Shown piece by piece: positions 21,705-31,513 of a stretch of DNA of 64,000 nt; positions within the stretch are counted from its first letter, which is position 1; each line of letters begins with the position of its first letter. Source of the DNA: Effrenium voratum (lineage: Eukaryota; Sar; Dinophyceae; Suessiales; Symbiodiniaceae); the NCBI GenBank assembly GCA_963377175.1, contig CAUJNA010000512.1, positions 30,001-94,000 of the forward strand. Direction: 5' to 3'. The notes beneath the pieces are model-generated. The model was not told where the DNA came from and made no database searches. It saw nothing but the letters and a program-made list of their open reading frames with translations. Both the position numbers and the translations under genes were made by a program.

Positions 21705-23373
21705 TCATTCAGGGCTCCTCGAAACAACCAAGAAAATGATGTTCATCTGCGGGGATCCTCTGAATCTGAAAAATGAGATATTCACCAGAAGCCTATGCAT
21801 CCTTTCGGAGACGCCCATTCTCTTCACCCATCCGTCCCAGATGCCCCAGTGCTCTAAACACCAGGAGAACTGAGTCACACTCAAACCCCGGTACAAAAAT
21901 GGTCGACCCAGAACCATGCTTCAAGAACTAAGAAGGCGGAAATTTCCGCAGCCATTTATGGCAAGGGGATCGTCCCTCACTAACCTTGACTTACCAAAGG
22001 GTTTTGAGCAGGTGGCTCAACTGAGGAACTGAGGAACCTGAACTCCATAGCTGTTGCTTCGGGCTGGGAGCTAACTGGATCTTCCATTTGCTTAAGACCC
22101 CTGGAACACATAACAAGACTTCACGTAGTGATAGCTTCCCTTTAAAACCAAAAGGGGAAAATAATTTAGAAAAAACAACTGGAGCAAATGGAAGGGATGC
22201 AGCCAATATTTGCTGTGTCTCCATTTGGATTTTGGTGAACTCCCTGCTAACTGTGCCCCAGAACCCCTCAGATGACAGCAAATATTGACCGTTGCTCGAA
22301 TGGCAAAGAGGCCCTTTAATTTTCCCTCCAGAATGTGCTTCCTTTTGGTCTCCAGGCTTCCTGATTTCCCTTTAGCTTCATTTGGGCTTTCATGCTTCCC
22401 CATGGCGTTTCCTTGTTTTATTCCCTTGAACCCTCGGGAAGCAACCAACCAGTGTTCCATGTTTGACTTCCCCCCGACTGAAAAAACGAAACCTAGCTCA
22501 TTGCTAGTGACTTTTGAGCCTTTAGCCAACCAGAAATGGAATTCTCCCAACCAATCCCCAGACAAATGCTGCAAAGCACTGTCTAGATCCTCCAGTCGAG
22601 AGGATAGAACAAGGGTATCCTTTCTTTCTGTAGTCCATTCTAGTAGGGGAACCCTCCCCCAAAAAAGAAAAACGTTAAAAGTTGGCACCAATTGCTGGGG
22701 CAACCTAGTCGAATGTGCGGTGCTTTCCGACCACGGCTGCCCCGGATTTCCGACCCAAGCCGCGTCGCATCCCTCGCCGCCGAGCGGCAGTCGTTGAAGA
22801 CCACCGGCAGCGCGGTGCGCGTCAGCAGCGGCGCGGTGAGCTCCACGAAGTCCGTGTGCCGGTAGTCCTCTCCGTTTATGGCTCAAGTCCAAAGGGGAAA
22901 AGATGTGCGTAGAGTGAAACACATACATGTATATATATATATACACATATATATATATGTATAACAAACACATATTTCCAGTGGTGAAATCGATTCCCTT
23001 TAAAACCAACAAGCCCATGCACATTTTTGGGTTTAGAGTGCCCCTCGCTTTGTTGAGTGGATTGGCCCACAAGTCCCAAACTTTTGGTTTGCAACTAAAT
23101 TGGTTCTCCCACAAACTATGAAGCCCGGGATTTCCGGGGGTAAGAACATAGCGAACTCTGCCACCAACATGGAAGAAGGAGCCTGCACACTTGCATGCTG
23201 GAAGGAAGGGATATGGGCATGGTCTTTCGAAAGGAAACCGCCCAGAAGGTTGGGTACTGTGGATGGACTGAATTCTGCATGAGTTGGGAGGGATAAAGCC
23301 AGGGTTCCACTTTCTGCCTACCCAAGATAACCGCGAAAACACGGGCTGCAATGGCGTCTCCATTTTGACACCT
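21705..23373 (-). CDS. Five-exon gene model, unknown protein, two introns formed by repeats
   Basis: Proposed exons on the minus strand are 23,373-23,322, 22,869-22,705, 22,582-22,493, 22,074-21,995 and 21,869-21,705. All junctions are GT to AG and keep one frame. Exon 1 follows TTTTGCAG and reads CQNGDAIAARVFAVIL; exon 2 reads DYRHTDFVELTAPLLTRTAL then VVFNDCRSAARDATRLGSEI; exon 3 DSALQHLSGDWLGEFHFWLA; exon 4 SSQPEATAMEFRFLSSSVEP; exon 5 FSWCLEHWGIWDGWVKRMG, then a TGA at 21,705. Intron 2 is exactly family B copy B2, intron 4 is exactly family C copy 2. Exon 1 may extend upstream because the frame is open to about 23,505. The exon 5 end may instead be a GTGAAT donor. No family is recognised. 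Confidence 0.55.
21870..21994 (-). mobile_element. Family C intron-like element, copy 2
   Basis: On the minus strand it reads GTAAGTCAAGGTTAGTGAGG at the 5' end and GTGTGACTCAG at the 3' end, canonical splice sites at both repeat borders. It shares GGAAATTTCC, GAAGCATGGTTCTGG and CCTTGCCATAAATGG with copy 1. Removing it joins PPAQNPL to FSWCLEHW in frame at a codon boundary. Confidence 0.75.
22583..22704 (-). mobile_element. Family B intron-like element, copy B2
   Basis: Minus strand borders are CGACTAG|GTTGCCCC and GGATCTAG|ACAGTG, with CTAG at both edges. Removal restores codons CGA CTA GAC AGT, giving APHIRL joined to DSALQHL. At 122 bases it is the longest copy, with an A-rich insertion after the CCTCCCCC block. 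The internal CTACTAG is the diverged form of the branch-point-like motif of the other copies. Confidence 0.75.
22925..22965. repeat. TA/CA microsatellite inside intron 1 of the 22-kb gene model
   Basis: The tract is alternating TA with ACACA breaks. Confidence 0.85.
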
Positions 23374-23516
23374 CTGCAAAACGGAAACCGCTTTCCGGCG
23401 TAGGGGTCGTTCTCGGAAAGCCCGGTGCTTTGGTTTGGAAACCCGGTTTTTCCAACAGCCAGTCACATGGGACCTACAGAAGTTGGTGGGGATCCCGCGG
23501 GTCAACCGGCTTGGAT

Positions 23517-23922
23517 GGGGATTGGAACCCCTTGCTGGAGAGGGTACGTGGAACCAGAAACGGGCTAATATTGAAATGTGCGCGTATTTCCCCTTTGGGC
23601 ACCCGTGTGGCGCCCGTTTAAGGGGAATTTCCTAAGGGCGGTATATGTTTCAATGGGAAGTATAGGCCCCAGGCCCCTCGGACGACCCATTATGTTGATC
23701 CATATCACCCATTTTGTAATTTGGCGGGTTGTTTTGAGGGGGCAAAACAACGGGCCTCGGGTTCCCTCTCGAAACAGGGCTGGCCATACTTCCCATTGAA
23801 ACATATGCCGCCCTTAGGAAACTCCCCTTGAACGGGCGCCAAACGGGTGCTGCGATCTCCAACTTCGAGGACCCACCCCTGCTTCCGGTTCCATGTACCC
23901 TCAGCGAGGGGTTCAAATCCCC
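23517..23922. mobile_element. Fold-back element with arms of about 140 bases
   Basis: The left arm (23,517-23,663) and the reverse complement of the right arm (23,785-23,922) share, in order, GGGGATT[G/T]GAACCCCT, GAGGGTAC[G/A]TGGAACC, GGCGCCCGTT, AAGGGGA[A/G]TTTCCTAAGG, GCGG[T/C]ATATGTTTCAATGGG and AAGTAT. The loop is about 120 bases and has no open frame. It lies just upstream of the 22-kb gene model. No target duplication was identified. Confidence 0.75.
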
Positions 23923-23999
23923 GTAACCAGCAGGATCTATGGGGGCTGATCAAGAGTGGTCCTTCACATGGGATGCCCATTGATTGAAAACCACCAAGA

Positions 24000-24162
24000 T
24001 GATATTTCAAAAAACCACATGGTGGTAAGTTACCCATGGTCAAAGCTGGGGGGCCGAAGGGAATATTGATCAACCACCCAGGGAACCTCTCTCGAAAATT
24101 CCCCATATACGGGAACACTATGATATGTCAAAAAGCCACATGGGAAAAGTGACCCATGTTTC
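24000..24162 (+). repeat. Direct repeat of about 40 bases, spaced 120 bases
   Basis: GATAT[T/G]TCAAAAA, GCCACATGG or CCACATGGTGG, and AGT[T/G]ACCCATG occur at 24,000-24,042 and again at 24,121-24,160. The copies are diverged. Confidence 0.6.
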
Positions 24163-24305
24163 CCCGCGGGCCAAGGGGCTCGGAACTCGAAACTAAAACT
24201 CTGCCGAGGGGCACAAGAGGAGCTGGGCCTCTCAAAGATCCAAATGGCGCTCTCCGATCGCTCGCCTGGCGAAGGTTTTTGCAGTCTACCCGGGGAGAAG
24301 AAACC
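24150..24305 (-). CDS. Exon-like segment, unknown protein
   Basis: The minus frame reads LQKPSPGERSESAIWIFERP then SSCAPRQSFSFEFRAPWPAG. It is open on both sides. The serine/proline-rich composition could be a linker. Strand is moderately favoured by codon use only. Confidence 0.3.
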
Positions 24306-24681
24306 AAGTCGAAGAGCTGGCACTTAAAAAAAAAGGCTCTGGAAAACTTGTTCTGAAATCACGCGAATCCCCTTGCGGGTTTTCGGACATTGAACTTCAT
24401 TGTTGTTTAGAACAAGGCGGAACCCTTTGCCGTTGGCACCTGACGCAGATCGACTTAGAGGAGATTGAGTTTTCTTATGTGTTTGTTTGTTGTTCTTCTT
24501 TTTTGTTGGAGGTAACTGAATCTGCACCCTCTTACAAACAAAAACACACACCCTTCCCCCAGAAACGAGCAGCACCATCGACACCAGTACCAGTCACTAC
24601 TATCTTCCAGGCTGGTTCACCCCGACTGTGTTGTTTTATTTGAGAACGGGCCCCCCAGAATCGTCAATCTAGTGCGACCTT

Positions 24682-24780
24682 CCCCATTCTTTCCAGGGAT
24701 CCGAGTCTTTCTATAGAAAACCTCCTTTGAAACCCAGGGAAACGGATCCGGTTTTCGAAAAAAGAACGCTGGTCGGAAAG
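24682..24780 (+). repeat. Dispersed repeat family E, copy 2
   Basis: It is nearly identical over GAAACCCAGGGAAACGGATC and TTTTCGAAAA to the reverse complement of 55,428-55,500, and more distantly related to 10,371-10,465. Confidence 0.75.
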
Positions 24781-24925
24781 AATGGACAAGGAATCAACAC
24801 GAGTCAAGCCTACGGGCCGCAGCACCCCTCGATGGCCCAAAGGGTCCAGAGGGGGCAACACCCACCCCTTGCCGAAAATCTCAAGGGAAGGCTGGGGGAA
24901 GCAACGACTTCCAGTCTACTTCCCC

Positions 24926-24977
24926 CCCCCCAAACAAAAACAACACCCACCCACCCACCCACCCACCCACCCACCTA
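24926..24977 (+). repeat. C run and CCCA microsatellite
   Basis: A run of C is followed by AAACAAAAACAACA and then about eight ACCC units. A second similar compound tract lies at 25,222-25,292, which suggests duplication of the whole C-run/AAAACAACA/CCCA module. Confidence 0.85.
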
Positions 24978-25013
24978 CGCCAAAAAACAACCCCCACTTG
25001 TGGCTCAAAAAGT

Positions 25014-25110
25014 TCAAGAGCTGGGCTTACGCAGGTGTTGGGTCCTTTGTTTCCATCTCTCGAGGGGCCATTTTGGGGATTCCATTCTTTGAGCCACGGC
25101 CACTTATCTG
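25014..25110 (+). repeat. Dispersed repeat family K, copy 2
   Basis: It shares GAGCTGGGCTTACGCAGGTG, GGCCATTTTGGGG and TTTGAGCCACGGCC with copy 1 at 274-364. Confidence 0.5.
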
Positions 25111-25599
25111 CGTGAATTATCATATTCCACCAACTTGCAATAAGTTGGTTGGGGGGCTACTCCCCCATAAACTTGGGCCGAATTCGGTCGTCTGAGGTCG
25201 TTCTAATTTCACCCAGACTTCTCCCCCGCCCCCCGCCCCCCCCCAAACAAAAACAACACCCACCTACCCACCCACCCCCCCCCCACCCACCCAACCTGCC
25301 CTTATCGCACCGAAAAAAATATCCGATCCCATGACAAACCGAAAAACCGCCGAGCTGCCGGTCTTCCCCAGCTCCAGGCCCGCCGCCTCCTGCGCAAACA
25401 GGAAGACCCTCCCAACGAGATTTGCATGGGGGTTTGGTGCAGACCCCCCCCCCAAAACAAAAAAAAGAAGACGACCAGTTCTTCTTGGAAACGGGCCAGA
25501 TGTGCACTCACCCTGGGTCCCCCCCAAGCCCAAAAAAAAGGACCAGTTTTCTTGGAAACGGGGCCAAATGTGCACTAACCCATGTTAGTTCATGTTAGT

Positions 25600-27340
25600 T
25601 GGTGGGTATGATGGGTTATAGAGACCCTTGATTATTTCAATGATGTCGGAGACCTTTGAAAAGGGCTTTTCCTGTTTGATGACGTTACGCACAAAATCGA
25701 CTTCGCAACACAAAATGAAACCATGGTTCAAACCATGACGTGTGTACTTACGTTGGGGAATCGAATCTTTGCAGGGTTTCTGAACGGTGGTGCAGGATTC
25801 GTCCATCGATCCACAGTATGAATGATTGAGTTTGGAAGATGTTTGGGTTCCCCAGTTCAGAACACAGCCAAACGCATTCTTCCGGAAAAGGTGTATCCCA
25901 TGTTTTTTTTTTAAATGAGCTTCTCCAAAATACTCATGGGACTTCCCCAGTTTCTGACCCAAGTGTTCCGTAGCAATTGCGCCATATCAAAAATAAGAAG
26001 CTTGGCGGGCCAATCAGTACCCCCTGTTTGAGCCATACCTCCATACTGTGGATGGACGAAATCCGTGTTGCACCGCCTACAGAACCCTGGAATGATTCGA
26101 TTCCCCTGTAATCTTTCAAGCAAACAATGGTTTCAACCATGGTTTCCAGAAGTTCGTTCATCCACAGTATTGTAGTCCTGGCCAGCTGGCCGAATCTGCC
26201 TCGCGACATTTGCATACATCTTGGGACCGCGAACATGATATCTGTGGACAAGCAAAGTCATCGACACTTGTTTCGAGCTAGTCAACCTGAAGTATTGAAC
26301 CGTCTGTTTTGCGAAGTGTTAAGTTAATCCATACACATCTAAAGAAGTCAAGTCATAAGTCTTCAATGCCCATACCATGTTTCACCTGCTTATTCTGAAT
26401 GCCGACTAAACGGCTTGCATCAGTCGTGTTGGAAAGCATCAGTCTGTTCCATTGGTGGGGTAGCCGACGGACCGGGTCCCAAACCCCTCAGTTTGATGTG
26501 CCTCAGTTGAACTTGGGGATTCCCCCCAAAAAAAAGGATACAGCAACCAAAAAAACTGGAGACCATGTTTGTTCCACCACGTTGTTGCGCAAATGTTCGG
26601 GCGTTTGTGTATATAATATTTCCCCTGTCCCTCTCCTGGCTTCAAAAAGCTCATTATGTTGTTTTGGTTTGTTTATGGCCGATGCTTGTTGAGCCCCCAG
26701 CATTGATTCGCTGGAGATGATTTTTCTACCTATTTGCCTGTCACCTTCCGTGTCTTACTGCCTCCCTCAACCTGAACAAATGCCTGGCCCCGGCCGACCA
26801 GCGCAGCCGGGGGCCAAGCCCGACCCCCAAAAGGGCCACACTTCAGGTCACATACTTCGACCCTTCACAACACAAGGCAAACAAACGGAGACCCCGGCCG
26901 TCCCCAGAAGAAAAAAAAAAGGACGTGTCCTTTACCGGGTTTTGGGTTCGAAACACTTCCCAGAACAAGAAAAAAACACACCTCCTTTAGCCGGGAGTGA
27001 GCCACGAAAAACCGGGGAGCGGGGGGTTGAATCGTTCCCAGTCCTCTTGCGTCAGCGAGCTCCTGAAACGAGACCGTTTGCCCCGGTCTGCATTCTGATG
27101 GGCTCACTGGGCGGTCCGAATAACTTTTAGTGGCTTGAATGAAAACCCCAAACCCTAACAAACCTATCCCAAACAAGCGGCTAACCACGGGACTGCCATT
27201 TCGACTTGATGCGGATGTCGCGTGCAGCAACGCGGAAAACCTAGTTTTCCGCCCCCAGTAAAAGCGTCAGCCAGGAACAGCCACACAAACCACACACGTG
27301 CTAAAAAAATTGAGTTGCGTCAGGCTAGGAGTCAACTGCG
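25600..27340. other. Moderate-GC stretch, no supported gene
   Basis: GAACCATGGTTCAAACCATG near 25,718 and AATGGTTTCAACCATGGTTT near 26,130 are two related near-palindromes 400 bases apart. A minus frame of about 100 codons at 25,934-26,251 spans part of this. Codon use is not convincing and I leave it uncalled. Confidence 0.35.
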
Positions 27341-27350
27341 AAACGCAAAA

Positions 27351-27464
27351 CATGGCCATTTTGGTTTGGTAGGTGAATTCACCACCCAGTTTAGAACCTA
27401 TTTTAGTGGGGATTGGGATGTTCAGTGGGGGTACGATTTGGATTTTGACCCATGGCCATTTTGG
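27351..27464 (+). repeat. Dispersed repeat family A, copy 2, with 17-base direct repeats at its ends
   Basis: CATGGCCATTTTGGTTT occurs at 27,351-27,367 and again at 27,451-27,467, framing the repeat. In other copies the left border is different (AATGGGATCCCATTTTGG), so the direct repeat may be a target duplication or a converted end. Confidence 0.7.
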
Positions 27465-27557
27465 TTTCTTGGCTTGCAACGGGGAAAGTGGCTCTGTCTC
27501 ACACTACCCAAAAAACACGTGGTTCTCAGATTGAGGCTCATCTTGAGATGAGTTTCA

Positions 27558-27780
27558 GTGCCCACGGCGGAGGCACTTCACATTGCAAGTGAACCAACCA
27601 CCATCGCCAATTGGCACACAGGGCCAAAACACACAGGGCACCTCCAAATGGGTTCTGTGCAGGTTTCCTGCTTCGCTTTCAACCCGTCCTTTTCCACAAG
27701 GGTCGCGGTTTGCAACGCTGACCCCGGTCTTCAGAAAACCCCCCCTGCTCCCCTTGCGGACAAAGAACTGGAGCCTCTTC
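27558..27780 (+). CDS. Exon-like segment, unknown protein
   Basis: The plus frame reads TAEALHIASEPTTIANWHTG, PKHTGHLQMGSVQVSCFAF and STRVAVCNADPG, then loses quality. The upstream GATGAGTTTCAG at 27,545-27,556 would be a good acceptor. The minus strand is also open but less convincing. No family is recognised. It begins about 90 bases after a family A copy. Confidence 0.42.
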
Positions 27781-28174
27781 GGGGTTGGGAATGCTTTTCT
27801 TCGAAAAACAAAAATGGAAAATGAGAAGAGGATGCCCCTTCTCAACTGGCCGCCTTCAGAAAGCTTCGGTCATTGGGTGTGGGTAAGCGAGGTATGTGAG
27901 AGGTGAAGGAGAAATCAAGCGTAGGTGTCTTTGAGGTCCAGGCATCTTTGCAAAAAAAACATGGGGAACCGGGGCAAACAACTGGCCCTGTTCTTAAAAT
28001 CGTCACCCCAAATCCAAATGGGCAGGTCCATTTGAGATGGAACCCTTAGAGGACTTGGATCAACTAATCGCTCAAAAACGGTGCGAGAGATGCAGGGAAT
28101 GAGACATGGAATGAACCCTAGAAACCATCTCCGAGTTGGTTTCCTTTAAGGGGACCACTTCCGGGGTTCATTCC

Positions 28175-28640
28175 CTACTGAGCAGCACTCAACAAACCAG
28201 CAAGTTGAAAGGCCCAAAGCCCTGCCCGCCTCACAGGGTGATTGTGAGCCCGCTCCTGCGCGCTTAAGTTGACGCGTATGTAAAAAGCGATCCGAGGGGA
28301 GAGTTCCCTCTGCTTCGGAATCCCGACAAAGCGACTGGCAACAAACAACCTTTGTTTTGTAATTCGACGCAACTTGTCCAGGTCTGCTTGTAGTCCCAAG
28401 AGTCCTTTTGGTTGAACATACACCGATAAGTGACTAGAGCCAAACTGAAATCAGTGCTATCAATTTCCAACCAACCTGTGGCAAAAAAACACCTGTGTAC
28501 AACCCTGAAAATCCGGCCAAAGTCTATCGACAAATTCCATGGCCGCCAATGTCCCTTGAACACAAGAGCAGTCTCCTGACCCGGAACCTGCCTACCTTCC
28601 AGAAACCCCAGTGCGTGTCGCTTTTTGGAACCAAAAAAAA
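28175..28640 (-). pseudogene. Frameshifted coding segment, unknown protein
   Basis: The upstream minus frame reads RHALGFLEGRQVPGQETALV, FGRIFRVVHRCFFATGWLEI and DSTDFSLALVTY. Near 28,430 coding moves by one base and continues YVQPKGLLGLQADLDKLRR, FVGIPKQRELSPRIAFYIR, RAGLWAFQLAGLLSAAQ with a stop at 28,175. A splice reading with acceptor CTAG before TCACTTATC is also possible. The protein is not recognised. It is the third long stretch here with a single-base shift. Confidence 0.48.
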
Positions 28641-29092
28641 ACAACTCATGAAGGATTGGTGTTCACACGCCCTTTGGGGGGTTCTCCTGTTTTACAAACA
28701 TTCTCGGGGTTGAAAGCGGAACAACTAGCACATTGCTCAGCTTCCCCCCACCCCCACGAAAAGCGAAGCACACGGACCCCCCGAAAAGCGTCCTTAAGAC
28801 CCCCATGGTCAGCTGGAAATTTGAGGGTCAAACAGCAAGCTTCAATAGAAGGGCGTGTCTTGGACCCCCCCAACTTGCGGGTTGTCCTGGTTTCCCTTCG
28901 AAACCGCCCCAAGGGCTCCCTCAAAAGCAACCAACCCCAGACCTCGCTGTGCTTTGGACATTCGCGGGTTGACCTAGTTTCTGGAGTTTCGGATCCGGAT
29001 CCATCAACCCACCGTTACACATGCCAGAAAGAGACATATATATATATATATATAGATAAAGGACAAAAAGAACACGGCGCTTTTTGAACCAC

Positions 29093-29248
29093 CTAGAACA
29101 CGAAAAGCAGTTCAGCGGCAAAGCACGCTGCGAGCCGCTGGCGCTCCTGGTGATGCGGCTTGGCTTTCGGCTTCGCCTTCGCCTCAGCGAGAGGCTCGGC
29201 TCTGGGGCTCAAAGTTCGGGCTGAGGTCGGGGAATCCGAGGAACCCAT
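29093..29248 (-). CDS. Small open frame of 51 codons, Ala/Lys/Pro-rich
   Basis: It runs from ATG at 29,248 to TAG at 29,093. It reads MGSSDSPTSARTLSPRAEPL, then an EAKAKPKAKPHH tract, then QERQRLAACFAAELL. The stop is followed by GTGGTT, so it could be the first exon of a longer gene with a donor at CTAG|GT. The Lys/Ala/Pro repeat is typical of a flexible linker or histone-tail-like segment. Confidence 0.33.
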   Translation of the reverse strand: MGSSDSPTSARTLSPRAEPLAEAKAKPKAKPHHQERQRLAACFAAELLFVF

Positions 29249-29314
29249 CTGCGAGCCGTGGAAGCAATTGCAATGCTGGGCCCGTTGTCAAATCCCCCAG
29301 TGAATAACTTGTGG

Positions 29315-29380
29315 GTATGGAAAACAACCACTAGACCAACTAGAAGCTAAGAAGCTAAGGCACCGGATGGACAGCCGCCA
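29315..29380 (+). repeat. Dispersed repeat family H, copy 2
   Basis: It matches 1,973-2,043 in the order ACCACTA, ACCAACTA, AAG, GGCACCGGA and GGACAGCCGCCA. Confidence 0.45.
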
Positions 29381-29429
29381 AGCATGCATCCCTCCCCCAA
29401 GAAAAAAAAACTGAACAAACAAACAAGAT

Positions 29430-30150
29430 CCACTTTTGGCTACTTCAGACTTTCGTTACAATTTGGTGGTCGTCACAGCTCCCACTTCGACCGACGACAT
29501 CCAGCCAAGGCTGTCGCAGGGTGCTTGCCGTGCTTCCCCAAGTGCGGGCGCACCCAGTTCACACCTGGCCGGATTGACGGTCCAAGGCACACCACTTGCC
29601 CGTCGGGTCGGTTTCAGGAGACCCTGCCCCCTAAAACAAATACACAATTCAGCACCCTCCAAGGGTCCATTTGCACCTGCAGTGCTCTTGTGCGAGACAT
29701 TTTGGTTACACATGGCCCACCTTTGCATGGTGCTGGACACTTCCTTCGACACATGCTGTCGAGGGAGTCCCTTCGGCAAGGTGTCAAGACCGCGAGCTCT
29801 TACTCTTGCTTATTTGCAGCCTCCCGTCAACAAATATCAGACCCCCCTTGGGCAAGACTTGTTGCTTTGGAAAGGGAGCCTGTGCGCTTCCATCTTTGTT
29901 GGTGAGAGGTTAGGGAATATGGCAAAGCTGCCCAATAGGTCCCTTAATGAGAGATACACTTGGCGCACTGATCAGAGGAATGCCCCCCCCAAAGCCTGCT
30001 CAACTGAGAAGCAAACTATCTCTGATCGATCCGGGCGCGGCTATGTAGCAGTTCCTCCACAACTGCCCTTTAAAGACTCGCCCCTTCAAAGTTCTCGTGG
30101 GAACCCCAGATCCAAAGACCCACTAGGGCGGTGCGATGCGGATTCCGGCT
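29430..30150. other. Long multi-frame open region, strand and frame undecided
   Basis: A plus frame is open for 238 codons, a second plus frame for 173 and a minus frame for 107. The minus frame reads SSTMQRWAMCNQNVSHKS and the second plus frame HGAGHFLRHMLSRESLRQG. The region is probably partly coding, but I cannot choose the frame. No splice sites decide it. Confidence 0.3.
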
Positions 30151-30779
30151 AGAAAACAACACCCCCCTATTGATCAACCAGGGTTCAAATTCTTCCGCGG
30201 TCAACCTTAGTTTATTCCGGGCCTATGGAACCCAACTTGAGAGCTAACAGCGCGGCTTCCAGTCTCTTGCCACGACATGGAACCCTGGGATTCTTTGCAA
30301 AAGGACAGCTCCGTGGGGGGTGTTCAAAAATTGCAGGCACCCGTTTCATTTAGGAAACCCACCATGTCTCTCACTTCCCGAGTGGATTGGCCAAAGCAAG
30401 TCCAGCCCTGGTGATTTCCGCTTGCATGATGTTCCCATCAAGTGCTTAGACCAAACACTGGGGAACTGAGTTGTAGGGGTCCCCATCTGTCTTGTAAGCT
30501 TAACCTGATGGTGGCTTCCCTTGCAGTTGAACCAGCGAGGAGGCCGATGCGTTTATTAAACACTCAGTGCATTCCACCGACCCAGTCGGCGCAAGAAACG
30601 CTCAAATTGATGGGTACCCCCTTTCGAACAATCAGGCAGTTCTCTTCAGGCCTGTCACTGGTGACCCCGGGGCCCTTGTTTGGGGGGCCCCCCCGCAAAG
30701 GGAACCCTAGCCCCTTATAAGCCGTATTTGTCGCTAGAGCCCCTAGTGTTGTAACCCACGGAGTAGTTGCCAAGTCACG

Positions 30780-31010
30780 GGAAGCCCAAATTGATTGTTT
30801 TGTTTTATGATTCGGATATGCATTTATTACGATTGGCATGTATGAATATGTTACGGCGTTGTTTCGATTTGTTTACGTTAAAAAAGTAGGCATCGTATTG
30901 AAATCGTATCAACAATTGTGAAACAAATAGAACACGTATCAAACTCGCAGATTCGTTGTTGTTACGATTATTTTACGATGTTAATACGGTTTCAATACGA
31001 CTTGTTGCAC
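30780..31010. repeat. AT-rich spacer with a 24-base inverted repeat
   Basis: TCGTATTGAAATCGTATCAA at 30,893 is the imperfect reverse complement of a segment at 30,976-31,000 that ends GGTTTCAATACGA. TACG and CGTA tetramers recur throughout. There is no open frame. Base composition differs sharply from the neighbours. Confidence 0.6.
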
Positions 31011-31229
31011 CTTTCGGCTTTCACAAAAAAAAAGGTGAAATACAAAAGTTTCAGGGAATTGTAAATGTGAATTGATTAAAGTAACAAAAAGCTGGAAAAG
31101 CCGAATCAAGAAAACACCAATCGGGGGGGTTCCCTCTACAAATAATGTTCTCCCCAGATTATTGATCAACCAGGGGTTTATTAATCCAGAGTTCCCATTC
31201 CCCTCACAACAACGCGCCAGGTTCCCCAA

Positions 31230-31391
31230 TCCAAAACCCACTCGGCCGCTTCCCTTGCGCCGAAAGCTCTCGCCTCGCCCGACAAAGGTGGGGCCCACGA
31301 TGAGGGCGTTGGACATGCGCGCCATGCTGAACATCTTGGTGAGGTTGGTGCCTGGCTCCAAGGTTTGTCCTTTGGGGCAAGCTCTTGGCTT
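31230..31391 (-). CDS. Exon after a CTAG acceptor, unknown protein
   Basis: After TTACTAG (ending 31,392) the minus frame reads KPRACPKGQTLEPGTNLTKM, FSMARMSNALIVGPTFVGRG and ESFRRKGSGRV. The frame is closed immediately upstream by that same TAG, which supports the acceptor. Family B copy B3 lies 14 bases upstream, inside the presumed intron. G and C dominate third positions. The family is not recognised. Confidence 0.52.
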
Positions 31392-31404
31392 CTAGTAACC
31401 AAAA

Positions 31405-31513
31405 CTAGGTCCTCCAGTAGAGAGGTTAGAATAAGGGTACCCGATTATTTTTCTGTACTCTATTTTAGTAGGGACCCTCCCGCAAAAAGGGCAAAAGGGC
31501 ACTACTGGGGGAC
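31405..31513 (-). mobile_element. Family B intron-like element, copy B3
   Basis: Borders are CTAG|GTCCTCC at 31,405 and GGGGACC|TAG at 31,511, with CTAG on both sides. It carries GTACCC and the CTACTAAAA motif (minus sense). Here it seems to lie just inside a longer intron, because the exon downstream starts at a later CTAG. Confidence 0.7.

Noticed and set aside
22092..23363. Minus-strand open frame of 423 codons
   Set aside because: It reads through a TA microsatellite and a family B repeat, and in the GC-rich part another frame has the better codon pattern with consistent splice sites.
23905..23930. tRNA-like GGGGTTCAAATCCCC motif, and similar at 36,757 and 60,558
   Set aside because: No matching acceptor stem, A box or anticodon arm is found at the right distance; the 23.9-kb one is explained by the fold-back arm.
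27451..27475. Possible relic of a dinoflagellate spliced leader (CATGGCCATTTTGG)
   Set aside because: Only a dozen bases resemble the leader, the following bases differ, and the other family A copies do not keep the resemblance.
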